Positions 1-11,440 of a stretch of 64,000 bases of DNA are shown piece after piece (the first letter of the stretch is position 1; each line of letters opens with the position of its first letter). A model generated the notes under the pieces. That model did not search any database, was not told where the DNA came from, and saw only the letters and a program-made list of their open reading frames with translations. Made by a program: the position numbers and the translations under genes. The stretch lies in assembly GCA_003116995.1 (NCBI GenBank), contig BDSL01000138.1:150521-214520 (forward strand). The letters are read 5' to 3'. The stretch is from Yamagishiella unicocca. Taxonomy: Eukaryota; Chlorophyta; Chlorophyceae; Chlamydomonadales; Volvocaceae.

Positions 1-84
1 CCGGGCTCCTGGCGGCCGTCACGGCAACCCTTCGCCTGCCCGAATCCCGGGCTCCTGGCGGCCGTCATGGCAACCCTTCGCCAG
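1..84. repeat. 45-bp direct repeat pair
   Basis: Two nearly identical stretches begin at 1 and 46 (CCGGGCTCCTGGCGGCCGTC...), differing by one base (cacgg/catgg). They lie downstream of the stop codon of the minus-strand F-box gene and may be part of a longer tandem array that continues outside the window. Nothing else is recognisable in 85-324, which is presumably 3' UTR of that gene. No minus-strand TGTAA signal is visible before the window edge. Confidence 0.6.
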
Positions 85-324
85 CCTCTCCGGCAACACC
101 CTACCGCCTTCGCCTCCGCCGTCGAAACCACCCTTGCAGCACGCAGTGCGGCAGCCCCAAAGCCCCGAAACCACCCGATTGATGCAACCGACACCGGGGC
201 TGCAATGTCACGTCATGCTGGCAGCGCTGCCAGGCAGCCCAAGCCGGCAGCCATGGGAGTGGCATGCCAAGACACTGCTGCTGCCATGCAACGCTTGACC
301 ACACGACGGGCTCGCTAGGGCACC

Positions 325-3300
325 TCAACCGTCCCCGTCGTTGCTGTCACTGCTACTGCTGCTCTCGCCGCCACTGCTGCTACTGCTTTCGTCGCTGCTG
401 CTGCTCTCGCTGCTACTGCTGCTACTGCTCCCGCCGCCGCTGCTCATAGGCGCACCCGCGCCCCACTCCTCGTCCTCCCCCTCCCCCTCGCCCGCCCCCT
501 CCTCCCCCAGCCCATCCCCCGCGTCCTCCGAGTCCATCCCCGAGCTCAGGCCCCCGCTCTCATCCAGCTCCGGATCGTCAGCCGCGTCAAGCGGGTCGTC
601 TTCGTCTTCATCGTCCATGTCGTCATCGTCCCCCATGCCGCTGCCGCTGCGGACTGACGAATCCTCCTCGTCCATATCCGAGTCCAGGTCGCTGTGCACC
701 AGCACCTCCCACTCGGGAAACAGGTCGTCGTCCGGAGCGCCGTACACATCTCGCACGAGGCGCCGCGCCTGTCGTACGCACGGGGCGCGACGGATCGCGT
801 CCCCAGGCGGGGGAAGGGGCGGGGCGGGGCGGGGAGTGTGTGTGTGTGTGTGTTTTATAAATGCTGAGCTGAGCCGCGAAGTATACGTAGCGCGAGGAGA
901 CCAAGGAATCCGGAGTCAGTGCGGGGCGCCAATAGTTACCGAAAGAAGCCCAGACTGGGTCCACGAGAAGCCAGAAGTCCAATTATGTAGCCGGCGGCCG
1001 CGCAGCGCTCCGATAGCCAGAAAGACGGTTGCGCCCCAACAACCGACGCCGCGCTGCTGCGGCGTAGGCGTGGCGCGAAGCACCTACAACTACCTAGCCT
1101 ATGTACCTATTTACCTATCCTAGTGCGCAAGGCAGTGTGTGTGTGTGTGCGTGTGTGTGGACACGGGTTGGGTTCGTTGTGGCGCTGGCGCACCCGCCTC
1201 ACTGACCCTCTGCCCCAGCACCCGGCACTCCCCCCCCCTCACCTTCTTCCTGACCTCCTTGTGCAGCCCCGCCCGCACGATGAGCTGCGGGGCCGCCACC
1301 TCGCACCCCACCACCCGCACCAGCTGCTCGCGGGACGAGAACGCAGCCGCCACCTCGCACCACTGCGCAGCGGACAGCGCCGCCACCCGGCCCGGGCTGG
1401 CAAGGGCCGCTGGCGGGGCCGCAGAGGGTCCCGCCGCGGCGGCGGCGGCGGCGGTGCCGGGCCTGTCCGCCGCGGCGGCGGCGGGAGTGGTGGCGGCGCC
1501 GCCGCTGCCGCGTCCGCCCCGCCCTCTGGGTCGCTGTGGGCCGGCTGCGGCTGCGGCTGCGCGAGATGGTGAGCCTGTGTGGGGTGAGGCGGGGTTGAGT
1601 GGCGCGGGTGTAGGGTTTAGAGGCGGTCGTGGGACTGCGGCCTTCAGCGGAGATAGCTGCGGGGAGGGAGGTGGGCGCGCGCCTCTTCCTCCCAACCCGC
1701 CCCTCGCCGCACCTGCTGGCACCCGATGCTGCTGCTGCTGCTCCTCGGGCTGCAGCTGCGCGGCGAGACACGCCTCCGAGTGGCTGTGTGCAGCCTGGAG
1801 CCGCGCGTCTGTGCTGACGTTGCCCACCTGCGGGGGAGGGAGGATTTAGGTTTTTTTGGGGCGGGGATTGCAGGGTTTTATGCTGGATGCGGCTCCTTTA
1901 CTCCCTTCGCTCCCTTCTGGTCACATTCGCCCCTCGCCGCCCCCACTCGCCCCTCGCCGCCCCCACTCCTCCTCGCCCCGCCCCCACTCGCCCCTCGCCG
2001 CCCCCACTCGCCCCTCGCCGCCCCCACTCGCCCCTCACCGCCCCCACTCGCCCCTCGCCGCCCCCACTCGCCCCTCGCCGCCCCCACTCGCCCCTCGCCG
2101 GCCCCCATCCTCCTCGCCCCCCCTTTTCACGCCCCGCCCCCCACCTTTCCGTTGCCCCATAGCCTGCAGTGCGCCATGGCCAGGCAGCCGTCCACCACCA
2201 GAGCGGTGCCGCACCAGCGCACATCGCAGCGCTCCAGCCGCGCCAGCGCCTCCGGCCCCACCTCCACTCCCACGCTGTTGTTCTGCAGCACGCAGCGAAC
2301 CAGCAGCAGCCGGCCCGTGTCCATCTGTACGGCCGCCAGGGACTGCGGGCGGGACGCGGCATAGTGGGATGGGAAGGGGGGTGGGGCAGGAACACGTGTT
2401 AGAGCGAGGGGGTGGGGGTAGGATTTTAGGGTTTTAGGGGAGCCGAGGGGTCAGGCAACGGAGACGTGAGGGCGCGGGGGGATGGAGCGGGGCCGGGGGC
2501 GGGGGGTGGCATAAGAACCGCTTACGGGACATGGATAGGATAGCTGGCGCATTGTCTTCGGACACCGAGCTGTAGGCGCATGCTGGAGCACTAGGATGGA
2601 CTACCGGGGGCGGGGGGGGTTGCTGGGGCCGGGGGCCGGTTTATAAACCACGCAGCCGGGTCCACACTCACCTGCGTGGTGCCGATGAGGGTGCAGTCGT
2701 ACAGCTCCAGGAGGGTCTGCCTGTCCATGCTGTACGGCACACGCAGGCCGGTGAGTCCGCTGAAGGTGCAGAACTCGAACCTGCGGGGGACGAGGCATGG
2801 GACGCCGAAGGGGGGAAGGGGGAGGGGGCAGGTAGAGAGACGGCGGGGGTGGGAGGGGGAGAGGGGGGGACGGGGAGGAGGGCAGATAGGGAGGCCCTAC
2901 ACGTACGGTATCCACCCTCCGGCGCTGCCGTACCTGGCCGCAGCTGCCCTGGGCGCGAAGCAGCAGATGCTCACTTCGTTGTGCGCGGTGGCGGTGTGGA
3001 ACTCCAGGCCGACGAAGCAGCACCTGGGGTGGCAGGGGGGCGGCGGGGCCAGCAGGGTGGCAGGGAAGGGTGGTCGGGCGGCGGGGGGGGGGGGGGTACG
3101 GAAAAGAATCGGTTACTCGACATGGCAAGTGTAGCTGGTGCATAGGCTTCGAACGCCTGGACGCGCGCGCATGCTATTGGACTTGGCTTTTGGGGCGGGG
3201 GAACGGGGGAGACAGAAAGGAGGCCCGTGGAAACCACATGGGAGATAAAAGAGATCCTGCCGCGGTGGGCGGCGGGGTGGAGATGTGCTCTTCTTCGCGC

Positions 3301-5478
3301 AGGCAGGAACCCCGACAGGGCAAACCCAAGCCGCCACCCGCCACCCCGTCCTGCCCGTTCACCTTCACCCCGCCGTACACGACCTGCGCCTCATCTTGTA
3401 ACAGCCCCCCCACTGACCCAGTTGCCATACCCAAAAGAGGCACCCCCCCGTTCCCTCTTGCCCACCCCTCCCTCTTGCCCACCCCTCCCTCTTGCCCACC
3501 CCTCCCTCTTGCCCACCCCTCCCTCTCGCCACCCCTCCCTCTTGCCCAGCCCTCCCTCTCGCCACCCCTCCCTCTTGCCCAGCCCTCCCTCTCGCCACCC
3601 CTCCCTCTTGCCCAGCCCTCCCTCTCGCCACCCCTCCCTCTTGCCCAGCCCTCCCTCTCGCCACCCCTCCCTCTTGCCCAGCCCTCCCTCTCGCCACCCC
3701 TCCCTCTTGCCCAGCCCTCCCTCTCGCCCAGCCCTCCCTCTCGCCCAGCCCTCCCTCTCGCCACCCCTCCCTCTCGCCCAGCCCTCCCTCTCGCCACCCC
3801 TCCCTCTTGCCCAGCCCTCCCTCTCGCCACCCCTCCCTCTTGCCCAGCCCTCCCTCTCGCCACCCCTCCCTCTTGCCCAGCCCTCCCTCTCGCCACCCCT
3901 CCCTCTTGCCCAGCCCTCCCTCTCGCCCAGCCCTCCCTCTCGCCCAGCCCTTCCTCTCGCCACCCCTCCCTCTCGCCCAGCCCTCCCTCTCGCCCAGCCC
4001 ACCCTATCGCCAGCCGTCCCTCTCGCCAGCCCTCCCTCTTGCCCAGCCCTCCCTCTTGCCCAGCCCTCCCTCTTGCCCAGCCCTCCCTCTCGCCAGCCCT
4101 CCCTCTCGCCAGCCCTCCCTCTTGTCCAGCCCTCCCGCGCCCCTCAACCCAGCCGCCTGCTCACCTGCTGTCCATAACCACCACGGGCGGCCGCAGCGAG
4201 AGCACCGTCACGGAGGGCACCGCGGGCCGTGGGGGCCCTCCCCCACCCTCTCCCTCTCCGCCATAACCAGCTGCCCCCTCACCCTCCTCTTCCGCCCGCA
4301 GCCACCCCCTGTTCTGCTGCTGCTGTCGCTGCTGCTGCTGTTGTTGTCGTTGCTGCAGCTGGTGCCGCAGCAGCAGCAGGGAGCCGGGTCCCGGACCAGG
4401 GCCGTCCGCTGCTGCCGCCTCCGCCAGCAGCTGCCTCCGCTGCCGCCTCCGCTGCTGCTGCCGTCGCTCCCACAGCCAGTGGTCCTGCGCCACCAGCCTC
4501 ACCGGCTTATCCACCAGGAGGGTCTCCTACGAAGAGAAGGGGAGGAGGAGGAGGAGGAGGAGGAAGGGCAGGTCTACCGCCGCCATTCCCTCTGCCGGTT
4601 CAATGGCCAGGGGTCATCCTCCCCTCTTTCCCTCCCCTCTTTCCCTCCCCTCTTTCCCTCCCCTCTTTCCCTCCCCTCTTCCCCCTCCCCTCTTTCCCTC
4701 CCTGGACCGGCCGCACCTGATACATGCCGGGCGGGCATATGATGGTGTCCCCGGGGGCGCACACCTCCAGCGCCTCGCTGAGGCTCTGACCGGGAGCGAG
4801 GTGGCGGCAGAAGGCGGGATCCAGCAGCAGCTCGTGCCATCGCCGGCAGACTGGGGGAGTGGTGTGGCGGAAGCGGTGTGGGGGAATGGTGTGGGGGGCA
4901 GCGGTGCGTGGGAGTGGTGTGGGGGAGCGGTGCGGGGGAGTGGTGTGGGGGGAGCGGTGTGGGGGAGTGGTGTGGGGGAGCGGTGCGGGGGAGTGGTGTG
5001 GGGGGAGCGGTGTGGGGGAGTGATGGGGCGGAGGGAGAGCGCATGTAGGGTAACAGAGGTGTGTTGGGATTCGGCCAGGTTGGGCCGTACGCGTGCAGTA
5101 AGGCGCATGGTGCGACAACCGGAGGGCATGGCGGCAACTGCGGCTGGGCAGGTCGGAGGAGCAGGAAGAGGAGGAGGAGGAGCAGGGCCGGGGGGGGGGC
5201 AGTGCGGTGATGGTGGTGGTTGGAGGTTGGGGTGCCAGGAAGGCTTGGCGGTCAGGCGCTGGGCAGGAACCAGTCCAGGGATGCTGCGATTGGTCCTTAC
5301 CGAGAGCCGCATACTGCTTGCACGGCGACGACAGCTTAGCGAAAATGAGCAAGAGCGTTTCGTTCGGAAGCGAGTCCGCGCCTGTGCTCTCCGCTGTAGC
5401 TCCAGGGCCCAAGCCTGCGACGATTTCAGCCATCTGGGCCGCGGCCACTGATTTGTTCTTGCTTTTCTTCCGCGTCAT
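325..5478 (-). CDS. F-box protein with right-handed parallel beta-helix (FBXO10/FBXO11-like)
   Basis: Nine phase-consistent exons on the minus strand: 5301-5478, 4717-4850, 4165-4526, 2934-3023, 2672-2780, 2145-2342, 1713-1827, 1243-1574, 325-768 (653 residues). The start is the first ATG of the open frame. Residues 36-75 are an F-box (DSLPNETLLLIF, then VCRRWHELLLD across the first intron). The haem-free hydrophobic motif GDTIICPPGMYQ and later turns such as LLELYDCTLIG and LLLVRCVLQNNSVGVEV (about 85-360) are typical of pectate-lyase-like PbH1 coils. Exon 3 is Gln/Arg-rich. The C-terminus (about 520-653) is very acidic with Ser tracts. Known family role: substrate receptor of an SCF (Skp1-Cullin-F-box) ubiquitin ligase, with the helix binding the substrate; the substrate here is unknown. 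Introns 2, 3 and 6 hold minisatellites. Confidence 0.85.
1918..2110. repeat. 20-bp minisatellite in F-box gene intron
   Basis: About nine head-to-tail units of CCCCTCGCCGCCCCCACTCG fill the intron between exons 6 and 7 (1828-2144). The long proline/arginine-rich reading frames over it are by-products of the repeat. Confidence 0.85.
3440..4135. repeat. Pyrimidine-rich minisatellite in F-box gene intron 3
   Basis: About 20 units of roughly 16-36 bp, built from CCCTCCCTCTTGCCCAG and CCCTCCCTCTCGCCACC blocks, occupy most of the 3024-4164 intron. One strand is almost pure pyrimidine, so non-B DNA is possible. Exon 3 (ends 4165, phase 2) joins exon 4 (starts 3023) in frame, so the whole array is intronic. 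Confidence 0.85.
4855..5042. repeat. GGGGGAG(C/T)GGTGTG minisatellite in F-box gene intron 1
   Basis: Short alternating units (gggggagcggtgtg / gggggagtggtgtg) form a purine-rich tract inside the first intron (4851-5300). A second simple tract, CCCTCCCCTCTTT repeats, lies at 4618-4710 in intron 2. Confidence 0.75.
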
Positions 5479-7301
5479 TTCGTGTTCTTGACTCTTGAGG
5501 CTCGAACGAGCTACGATTCGTATGCTTAATGCCTGTTGCCTCAGAATACAATGGCAGTATTTACTAGCTCAGTGTGAAGTGCGTTGAGCAGAGGTGTATT
5601 CTGCGAACATCGCAAGACAGTCGGCTGGATCCAGGCCACAGCATGGGGCAACCGCTGTCGTCAGGAGGCATCCTGTTACCATTACAGGCGTGGTGTGACA
5701 ATTCAATTGGGTAGATGTGAAATAATTTATGACGTTTTTCCTTTCCCCAACTGCTCAGTGAAGGTTCCCGCGACCTGTGTGTCGCCAACCACAGGTAAGC
5801 GGACCAATGAAGTTATCCATTACATCTGGACGCTTTTGTGCATTTGTCCATGCTGTTATCAGGCATCCGCAGTGGATGACACGCCAAAATTCCGGTGACA
5901 TGTTAACGTCACGTCTTGGCGAGCGTCCGAATTTCCCCATTGCGAAACCTAAGTACAGAAGAATCACAGACATCAGAAACGGCAAAACAAAGTACGCACG
6001 GAAGGTGTAGGCCGGTCAGGACGGTCAGGGTTCGAGAGGGTTTCAGACCTCTCTCCTGATCGGTTCTTGAAAGACGATGAGAGCTGGGAGTGAGGCACCA
6101 TTCCGTGGTCTGAACCCGGCAGAATTTGTGTTGCTGCGGCGGTCGCCATTGGGTACATCCAGTGCCCACACATCCGGGCGCAGCATGTGACTTACGGAGG
6201 ACCAGGGCCTTACAGGGCTCACGCTGCTGCGGACCGACACAACCAGAACGATTGACACCCGTGTACGTAGCAACGCGGGCACCTCGCAAGCCTCGCCAGC
6301 TGGTCGCAGCCCCTTGCCAGCCTGCCCCCGAGACGCCGAGAGCACCGGCCAAGGACCCAGAATACTCCAGAGGGCCTTACATCCCGATACGGTATTTTGA
6401 TAAGGACCCTCTCCGCAGACCTTTGTATTGCCCAGGGAAGGCACGCATGTGGGTGGTCGGGGACACCGGGAGTCCCCTCCCCTTCTCGAAGCTGCCCGAA
6501 GGTCAAGACCTGTCAAGCAGGGCCAGCCAGGGCCAGGCAGGGCCCAGGCAGGCCAGGCAGAGCCAGGTGGGCCAGGCAGGTCATTCTGGCACCGCGGTAT
6601 GGCGATGCATACCAAAACCTAATCGGTTTTATTTTTCAGTCCGACCTACGGGTTTCCTCTCATAATACCCCTGGCAGCAAAGGGAAAGGGTTTATTCGCG
6701 GCAAGATACATTTGATGGCTGACGTGCGCAGGTAATGTGCCGCGGCGGATCGGGGCTGTCGGCGTGTCGGTGACAAGTGAGGGCCAGGACAAGCCTGGTA
6801 CGCAAGTGACGACGTTGGTAAGTGACCTGGAGTCGGCGTCTGCAACGGCATGAGATTAATGGCTTGAATATGGCTTAACATACGAATATACCGATACCAA
6901 GGGCGCAGGTGCCAGTTGCGCAGCGGCTCGTAACGCGGTTCGTCATTTGCTCGTCCGAGATCCATGCGCAAGCACCAAAAACGAGCTAGGAAGGAAGGAC
7001 GGACGCGAGGAGCCCGTAGCACAGTTGTGAGGCACATTGGCGTATTTTATTATAAGTTTCAGGCCAAAATGTATTTGACACCTTACCACATATCGGTACA
7101 AACGACGATGCGCTGGGTTGGGTCTTCTGACCTTACAATAAGCAACCGGAGGGCAGCATCCTTTCAGAGCTTCTTAGTGAAATCCGCCCCCACAAAGCTA
7201 CTTAATTGTGGTAAAGCGCGGTGCCTTGCCCTAAACCGAAGGGCGCGAGCGACGACGTCAGTAACGGTAACAGCCAGAAGTATCAGACGCGGAAAACTTC
7301 A
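5479..7301. other. Divergent intergenic region
   Basis: The 1.8 kb between the start of the minus-strand F-box gene and the plus-strand start at 7302 must hold both promoters. No clear TATA box or gene could be recognised. A GGCCAGGCAGG-type simple repeat lies at 6515-6585. The small open frames here lack splice-consistent partners. Confidence 0.5.
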
Positions 7302-10300
7302 ATGCCTGGGGACGATGATAAGGTTGAGACAGCGAAGCGGAGCAACATGAACCGGTCCCGACGGGCGACGTCGGACCCGACCATTTTCGAGACAGAATGT
7401 TACGGCTGCAACACGGGATCGAGAGAAGCCGACGCCGAGGAGTTATATATCCCTTCTGTCACCAATTCCCGAGCAGCTGCCATTAGCGCCCCGCCGTCGC
7501 GCTTGGTCCTGCGCTGCCAGAGCGCACCGCAGCCGGAGCACACCAACGGCGCTACTGGTGCGACCGAAAACCCGTAGGGGTGCCTCGTCCGTGCATGCAT
7601 CTTCCTTTCACTTGCAATCCAAAGAGCTCCGAAGGTGCTGCCTATCCTGCTTTTTCCGTGGTATCCTTCAAACTCTTTGCGCGCACGTTTCCAGCATTCC
7701 CACCGAAGACCCGTTTCCTTGCCCCCGCCCCCGACCTCACACGACCGGCCTCCTTTCAGAGATCCTGCCATTCGTCACCTTGCTCATCCATCCGCGCTTG
7801 GCGTCAAGGGCGGCTTCTGGCGGTGGCCTCGCCTACTGCTTCTGCGACGGCGTGGAGGGCCATGTCGACTACGAGGACGAGGGCGTGCGCGACGCGTATG
7901 ATGAAGAAGGTTGCGACGACGCGGATTCCGTACAGCACCACAACAGAACGGAACAAGCCGTCGCCGTATCTGGGACGCAGCGCACAGCCCCCAGGACTCA
8001 CGCTGGTGCTGGTGAGGTCAGCGTTTGCAGCGTTGGCGGCGTCGGCGGCTCCGCCGCCGCCGAGGACATTGGGGGCCCCCTTGAAATTACTGGCCTCGGC
8101 ACCAAACTGCACGGCGGTGATATGTACGGCAAACTCCTGGAGCGCCTGACGGAGGCTTCACCACGGCTGCGGGCGATGCCGCGTGCGGCCTGGAACGACG
8201 TGAACGCCGTCAGCGGCGCGATCGCAGGGGACCTGGCGGCCGCCGCCGCTGCAGCGGCGGCCGCCACCGCGACCACCGCCACCGCATCGGCAGCCACGGC
8301 CGCCACCGCCGTCGCCGCCGCCGCGACCGCCGACACCACCACCTCCACCGCGGCCGCAGCCGCAGCCGCCGCTGCCGCTGCCGCCGCTGACACCCCGTGC
8401 GGTGCGCACGGGTCTAGACCGGCGGCGCTGAACCCCGGCGGCGAACCGTCACCGTTGACGCCGCCTCCCAACACTGCGGAATCCTGCCACGCTTCTCCGC
8501 CGTACACGCCGCCGCCGCCGCCGCCGGCGTCGGCCCTCCCGCCACTGCCGGCCCATCCGGCCCTCACCGTCGCCTACTTTACCCGTCAGGTCGAAGTCCT
8601 GCAGGAGCTGGTGGCCAGTCTGGTGGTCGTGCTGCAGCGGGCGCAGGCGCGGCGGAGCTTGCCGCTTCTTCCGTCGCCCCCCTTGCCCGACAGCCCCCAC
8701 CTGCACCCCCGCCCTTCCCAGCGCCGTCGCCTCTCGGACGTGTCGGCCGCGCGCACGGACAGCCACAGCGGACAGGCCCCGGCGCCGGCGCCGGCGCCGG
8801 CTGCCAGCCCCACCACCGGTTTGTCGGCAGTGGATTCGCGGATTCTCTTTAAACCCACCACCGCCACCGCCGCCGCAGCAGCAGCAACAGCAGCATCGCA
8901 CAACTCTCCCCGCCGGCCGGCGCCTCCGGCGGGGTCGCGTCCTCGCTTCAGCGGCACCGGCTACGACTGCCGTCCGCGGCCGCCGCCGCTACAGCAGCTA
9001 GGCCTGCCCTTCCCGCTGCTGCCGTCGCCGTTGCTGACGCCGACGGCGCCGCGCGCCGCTGTCAACCACAGCACTGCCTGTGCCACCGCAGCACCGCATG
9101 TGGTCGGTCCAGGCATTGCACCGGACATGGTACCGGACATGGTACCGGACATGGTACCGGACATGGTACCGGACATGGTACCGGACATGGTACCGGACAT
9201 GGGCCCGGACATGGTACCGGAGGTGGTCTCGGAGCCTGCCGCCGCTGGGTGTCTCAGTGGCACGGCGGCGGCGACCTCCGCGGCCCCACCTGGCGGCGCC
9301 GTCACACTCAGCGGCGGCAGCAGCACTCCCAGTGCCGCCTCCAAGTGCCGCCTGAGTTGCCTGGTACCACCCGAGGAGCCCTCCTCCTCCTCTCCCACCT
9401 CCCGCTGGACCTCCTCCTTTGCCTCCCCGTTCTTCCCCTCCGCCTCCCCCACCTCCGCGTCACTCGGCCGCTTCAACTCCGTGCGGTGCCAGGTGCGCCG
9501 CCCTCCCATCGTGCCGTATAGGGAAACACACACTCCACGGCCCGGCAGTCCGCTCCTTCAGCAGGCATGTGACCCGGAAAGCAGCCAACACCAGGACCAA
9601 GGATTTCCCGGGTACTCGCGGATCTTGCGGAGCTCCTGCCTGGCCGGTGGCGGTGGCGGTGGCACCGCTTCGGCCAATGCGGTCGCCGCCGCAGCCCGTC
9701 GCAGCCTGGCGGCAGCCCTGGAGGCGGCGCGGGGGGCCCGCCGGGTGATGTTCGGGGACGATCCGGCCTTCAACGAGGCGCGCAAGGTAGGTAGGGAGCC
9801 GGGGCGGGGAGCTCGCGGACTGACTGTGCGGGCGAATGTGGGCGGGCAGGGTTCTGTCGGACGGCGCCATGCCGGCTCACCCTCCCTTTCCCGACTACCG
9901 TAGTATCTTTTTTCGCTTTCTCCTGCCTCGTGTCGACGGGTTCTCTCGCCACTTCCCCACACAGCACGGCCGGATTAAGTAGACAGGTAGACAGCCCCTG
10001 CGCCGCTGACACAGAACCGTACCCTGCTTGCACCCCGCGATTCCGTACAGGTGTACGAGCAAAACTGGCGGGCGGCGCAGCAGGACAGTAGCAGCAACCG
10101 CTGGGTCCGGCGGCTCCTGGTGCTGGATGCGGCGTCGGACCCATTCGCCGCCACCTTGCAGGGGGGGGGTCCCCGCTCACCAGCCCGCGTCGGCGCCAAG
10201 TGGACCGCCGCCGCCGCCGCCGCCGTCAGCCTGCCTTGCAGCCGGGCCGCGCCTACTGACAGCGACGGCACCGGAGACGTTGGCTGCGGCGGCGGATGGT

Positions 10301-11116
10301 CCTCTGCTCGGCGCAGGGCCCAGCTGCAGGAAAGGATGGTGGATGAGGCGGTGACAGCTGTTGCGATGCACTTTGCCCAGCACCGGGTGGGTGGCTGGGC
10401 TGCTGCCTGGAAGGGAGGGGGGCCGGAGAGGAGGAAGGGAGGGCGGAGCAGAGACACAACACACGTTTGGCTCCACTAGCACGGCTCCGTCTTTCTCAGT
10501 GTCAGGCGATGTGCCCGATGGTTCTACTTTTGGGTCTGGAACCCACTGTAGCCGTTACAACAACAACGGCATGTATGAGGCGCCAACCCTGTATCCGATC
10601 CTGACCCGCCCTTCACTACGCTAGCTGCCTTGACCCCCCAATGTGTATGAAACGTTTCTGGCCCTAGTGGTCATGGACCTGCGCCACAGGGGGGGGGCAC
10701 AGATTCTGGTCGGGTTGCCTCTCACGGTGAAGAAGGGGGTGACCGGGGGTCGTCCGGGATAACTCAGGTTTGGACTAGCATAGGGCTGACCCCCATTGAG
10801 TCCCGTTGCGGTGATGTGTGCTCCACAGGCGCCCCTGTGCCTGATCAAGCTCGCTCCCCTAACATACGGTTTGGACAGCCGGCGGCTGCGCGTCAAGATG
10901 CTACCGGATGGGCGGCTGGCGACGCGGCAGGGGAGCGGCTGGGAGGAGCTGACGGCGGCACTGGCGAAGCTGCCGCTGCCGCGCGGCGGCGCGGCGGCGG
11001 CGACGCCGACGGCAGCGCGCGTGGCAACCGTGGCGCGTGTGTGGAGCACCGACATTGAGGGCAGTAGCGGGGCCGTGGTTGAGAGCAGGAAAAGGACCGG
11101 AGGGAGGCAGATGTGA
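7302..11116 (+). CDS. Low-complexity protein with possible C-terminal GAR (Gas2-related) domain
   Basis: Four exons with matching phases: 7302-7557, 7760-9786, 10051-10386, 10829-11116 (968 residues). The ATG at 7302 is the first in its frame. Exon 2 is dominated by Ala, Thr, Pro and Ser tracts and contains seven near-identical PDMV repeats. The conserved-looking part is exon 4: a YG-x-LRV-x-ML core (YGLDSRRLRVKML) followed by GWEELTAAL and PR. This spacing resembles the microtubule-binding GAR domain (Y-x-G, LR-x-V-R-x-L, G-x-GW, L-x-x-FL). If that is right, the protein could be cytoskeletal. The assignment is inference from a few residues; the N-terminal 760 residues are not recognised. Intron 3 carries a LINE tail fragment. 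No separate poly(A) signal was seen; the only nearby TGTAA (11171-11175) lies inside the tRNA-like sequence. Confidence 0.7.
9121..9206 (+). repeat. 12-bp coding minisatellite (PDMV repeats)
   Basis: Seven copies of CCGGACATGGTA in exon 2 of the 7302-11116 gene, in frame, encode repeated Pro-Asp-Met-Val. One copy reads GGGCCC in place of GGTACC. Being a multiple of 3, length changes keep the frame. Confidence 0.9.
10484..10575 (+). mobile_element. 5'-truncated LINE 3' end in an intron
   Basis: The stretch from CTCCGTCTTTCTCAGTGTCAGG to CCGTTACAACAACAAC matches 12960-13033 and 59690-59767, the 3' ends of two other copies here. It is a short copy ending in a (CAA)n-like tail, inserted in intron 3 of the 7302-11116 gene. 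Flanking acggc pentamers might be a target-site duplication but are too short to trust. Confidence 0.8.
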
Positions 11117-11138
11117 GGGCTGTTCCCTGAGATTGAGT

Positions 11139-11210
11139 GCCTTCATAGCTTAGTGGTAGAGCGTTCCCCTTGTAAGGGAAAGGTCTTGAGTTCAATCCTC
11201 AATGTGGGCA
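11139..11210 (+). tRNA. tRNA-Thr(TGT) or tRNA-derived SINE head
   Basis: A 72-nt cloverleaf can be drawn: acceptor GCCTTCA/TGTGGGC (one T-T mismatch), D stem GCTT/GAGC, anticodon stem TTCCC/GGGAA with loop CTTGTAA (anticodon TGT, Thr), T stem TTGAG/CTCAA with loop TTCAATC, discriminator A. The A and B box regions are present. There is no T-run terminator directly downstream, and an unrelated 230-bp tail follows before the LINE remains. It may therefore be the head of a tRNA-derived SINE or a decayed copy. Confidence 0.7.
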
Positions 11211-11440
11211 ATGTTGTTAACCCTAGAAGTGATTGCGACTAACGCTTCTGCCAGGGTTTTAAAGTATAAGCCTGGCTCCTTTGCATCTCTCAATATTATG
11301 TTTGTTTGGATCCCAAAAGTTGTTTGAAATCACTGGCACAAGTTTTGAAGCCCGCACCAAACTGCACACAGGACCTGAAAAGGGCCGTGCCTGAAGCAGG
11401 ATGCGCAGGAAAACATGAGCCTTTAGATATCTGAAACGTT
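11211..11440 (+). other. Unassigned tail after the tRNA-like sequence
   Basis: AT-richer than its surroundings, with no open frame or match elsewhere in the window. It could be the tRNA-unrelated body of a SINE. The first T-run (TTTT) is at about 11257-11260. Confidence 0.35.

Noticed and set aside
3070..4742. Several 300-416-codon open frames rich in Pro, Ser, Arg and Gly on both strands
   Set aside because: They are read from the pyrimidine-rich minisatellite in intron 3 of the F-box gene. The exon model on the minus strand skips the array in frame.
7558..7760. Start of the long plus-strand frame at 7558
   Set aside because: The codon is GTG and lies in an intron. A phase-matched upstream exon with ATG at 7302 joins at 7760.
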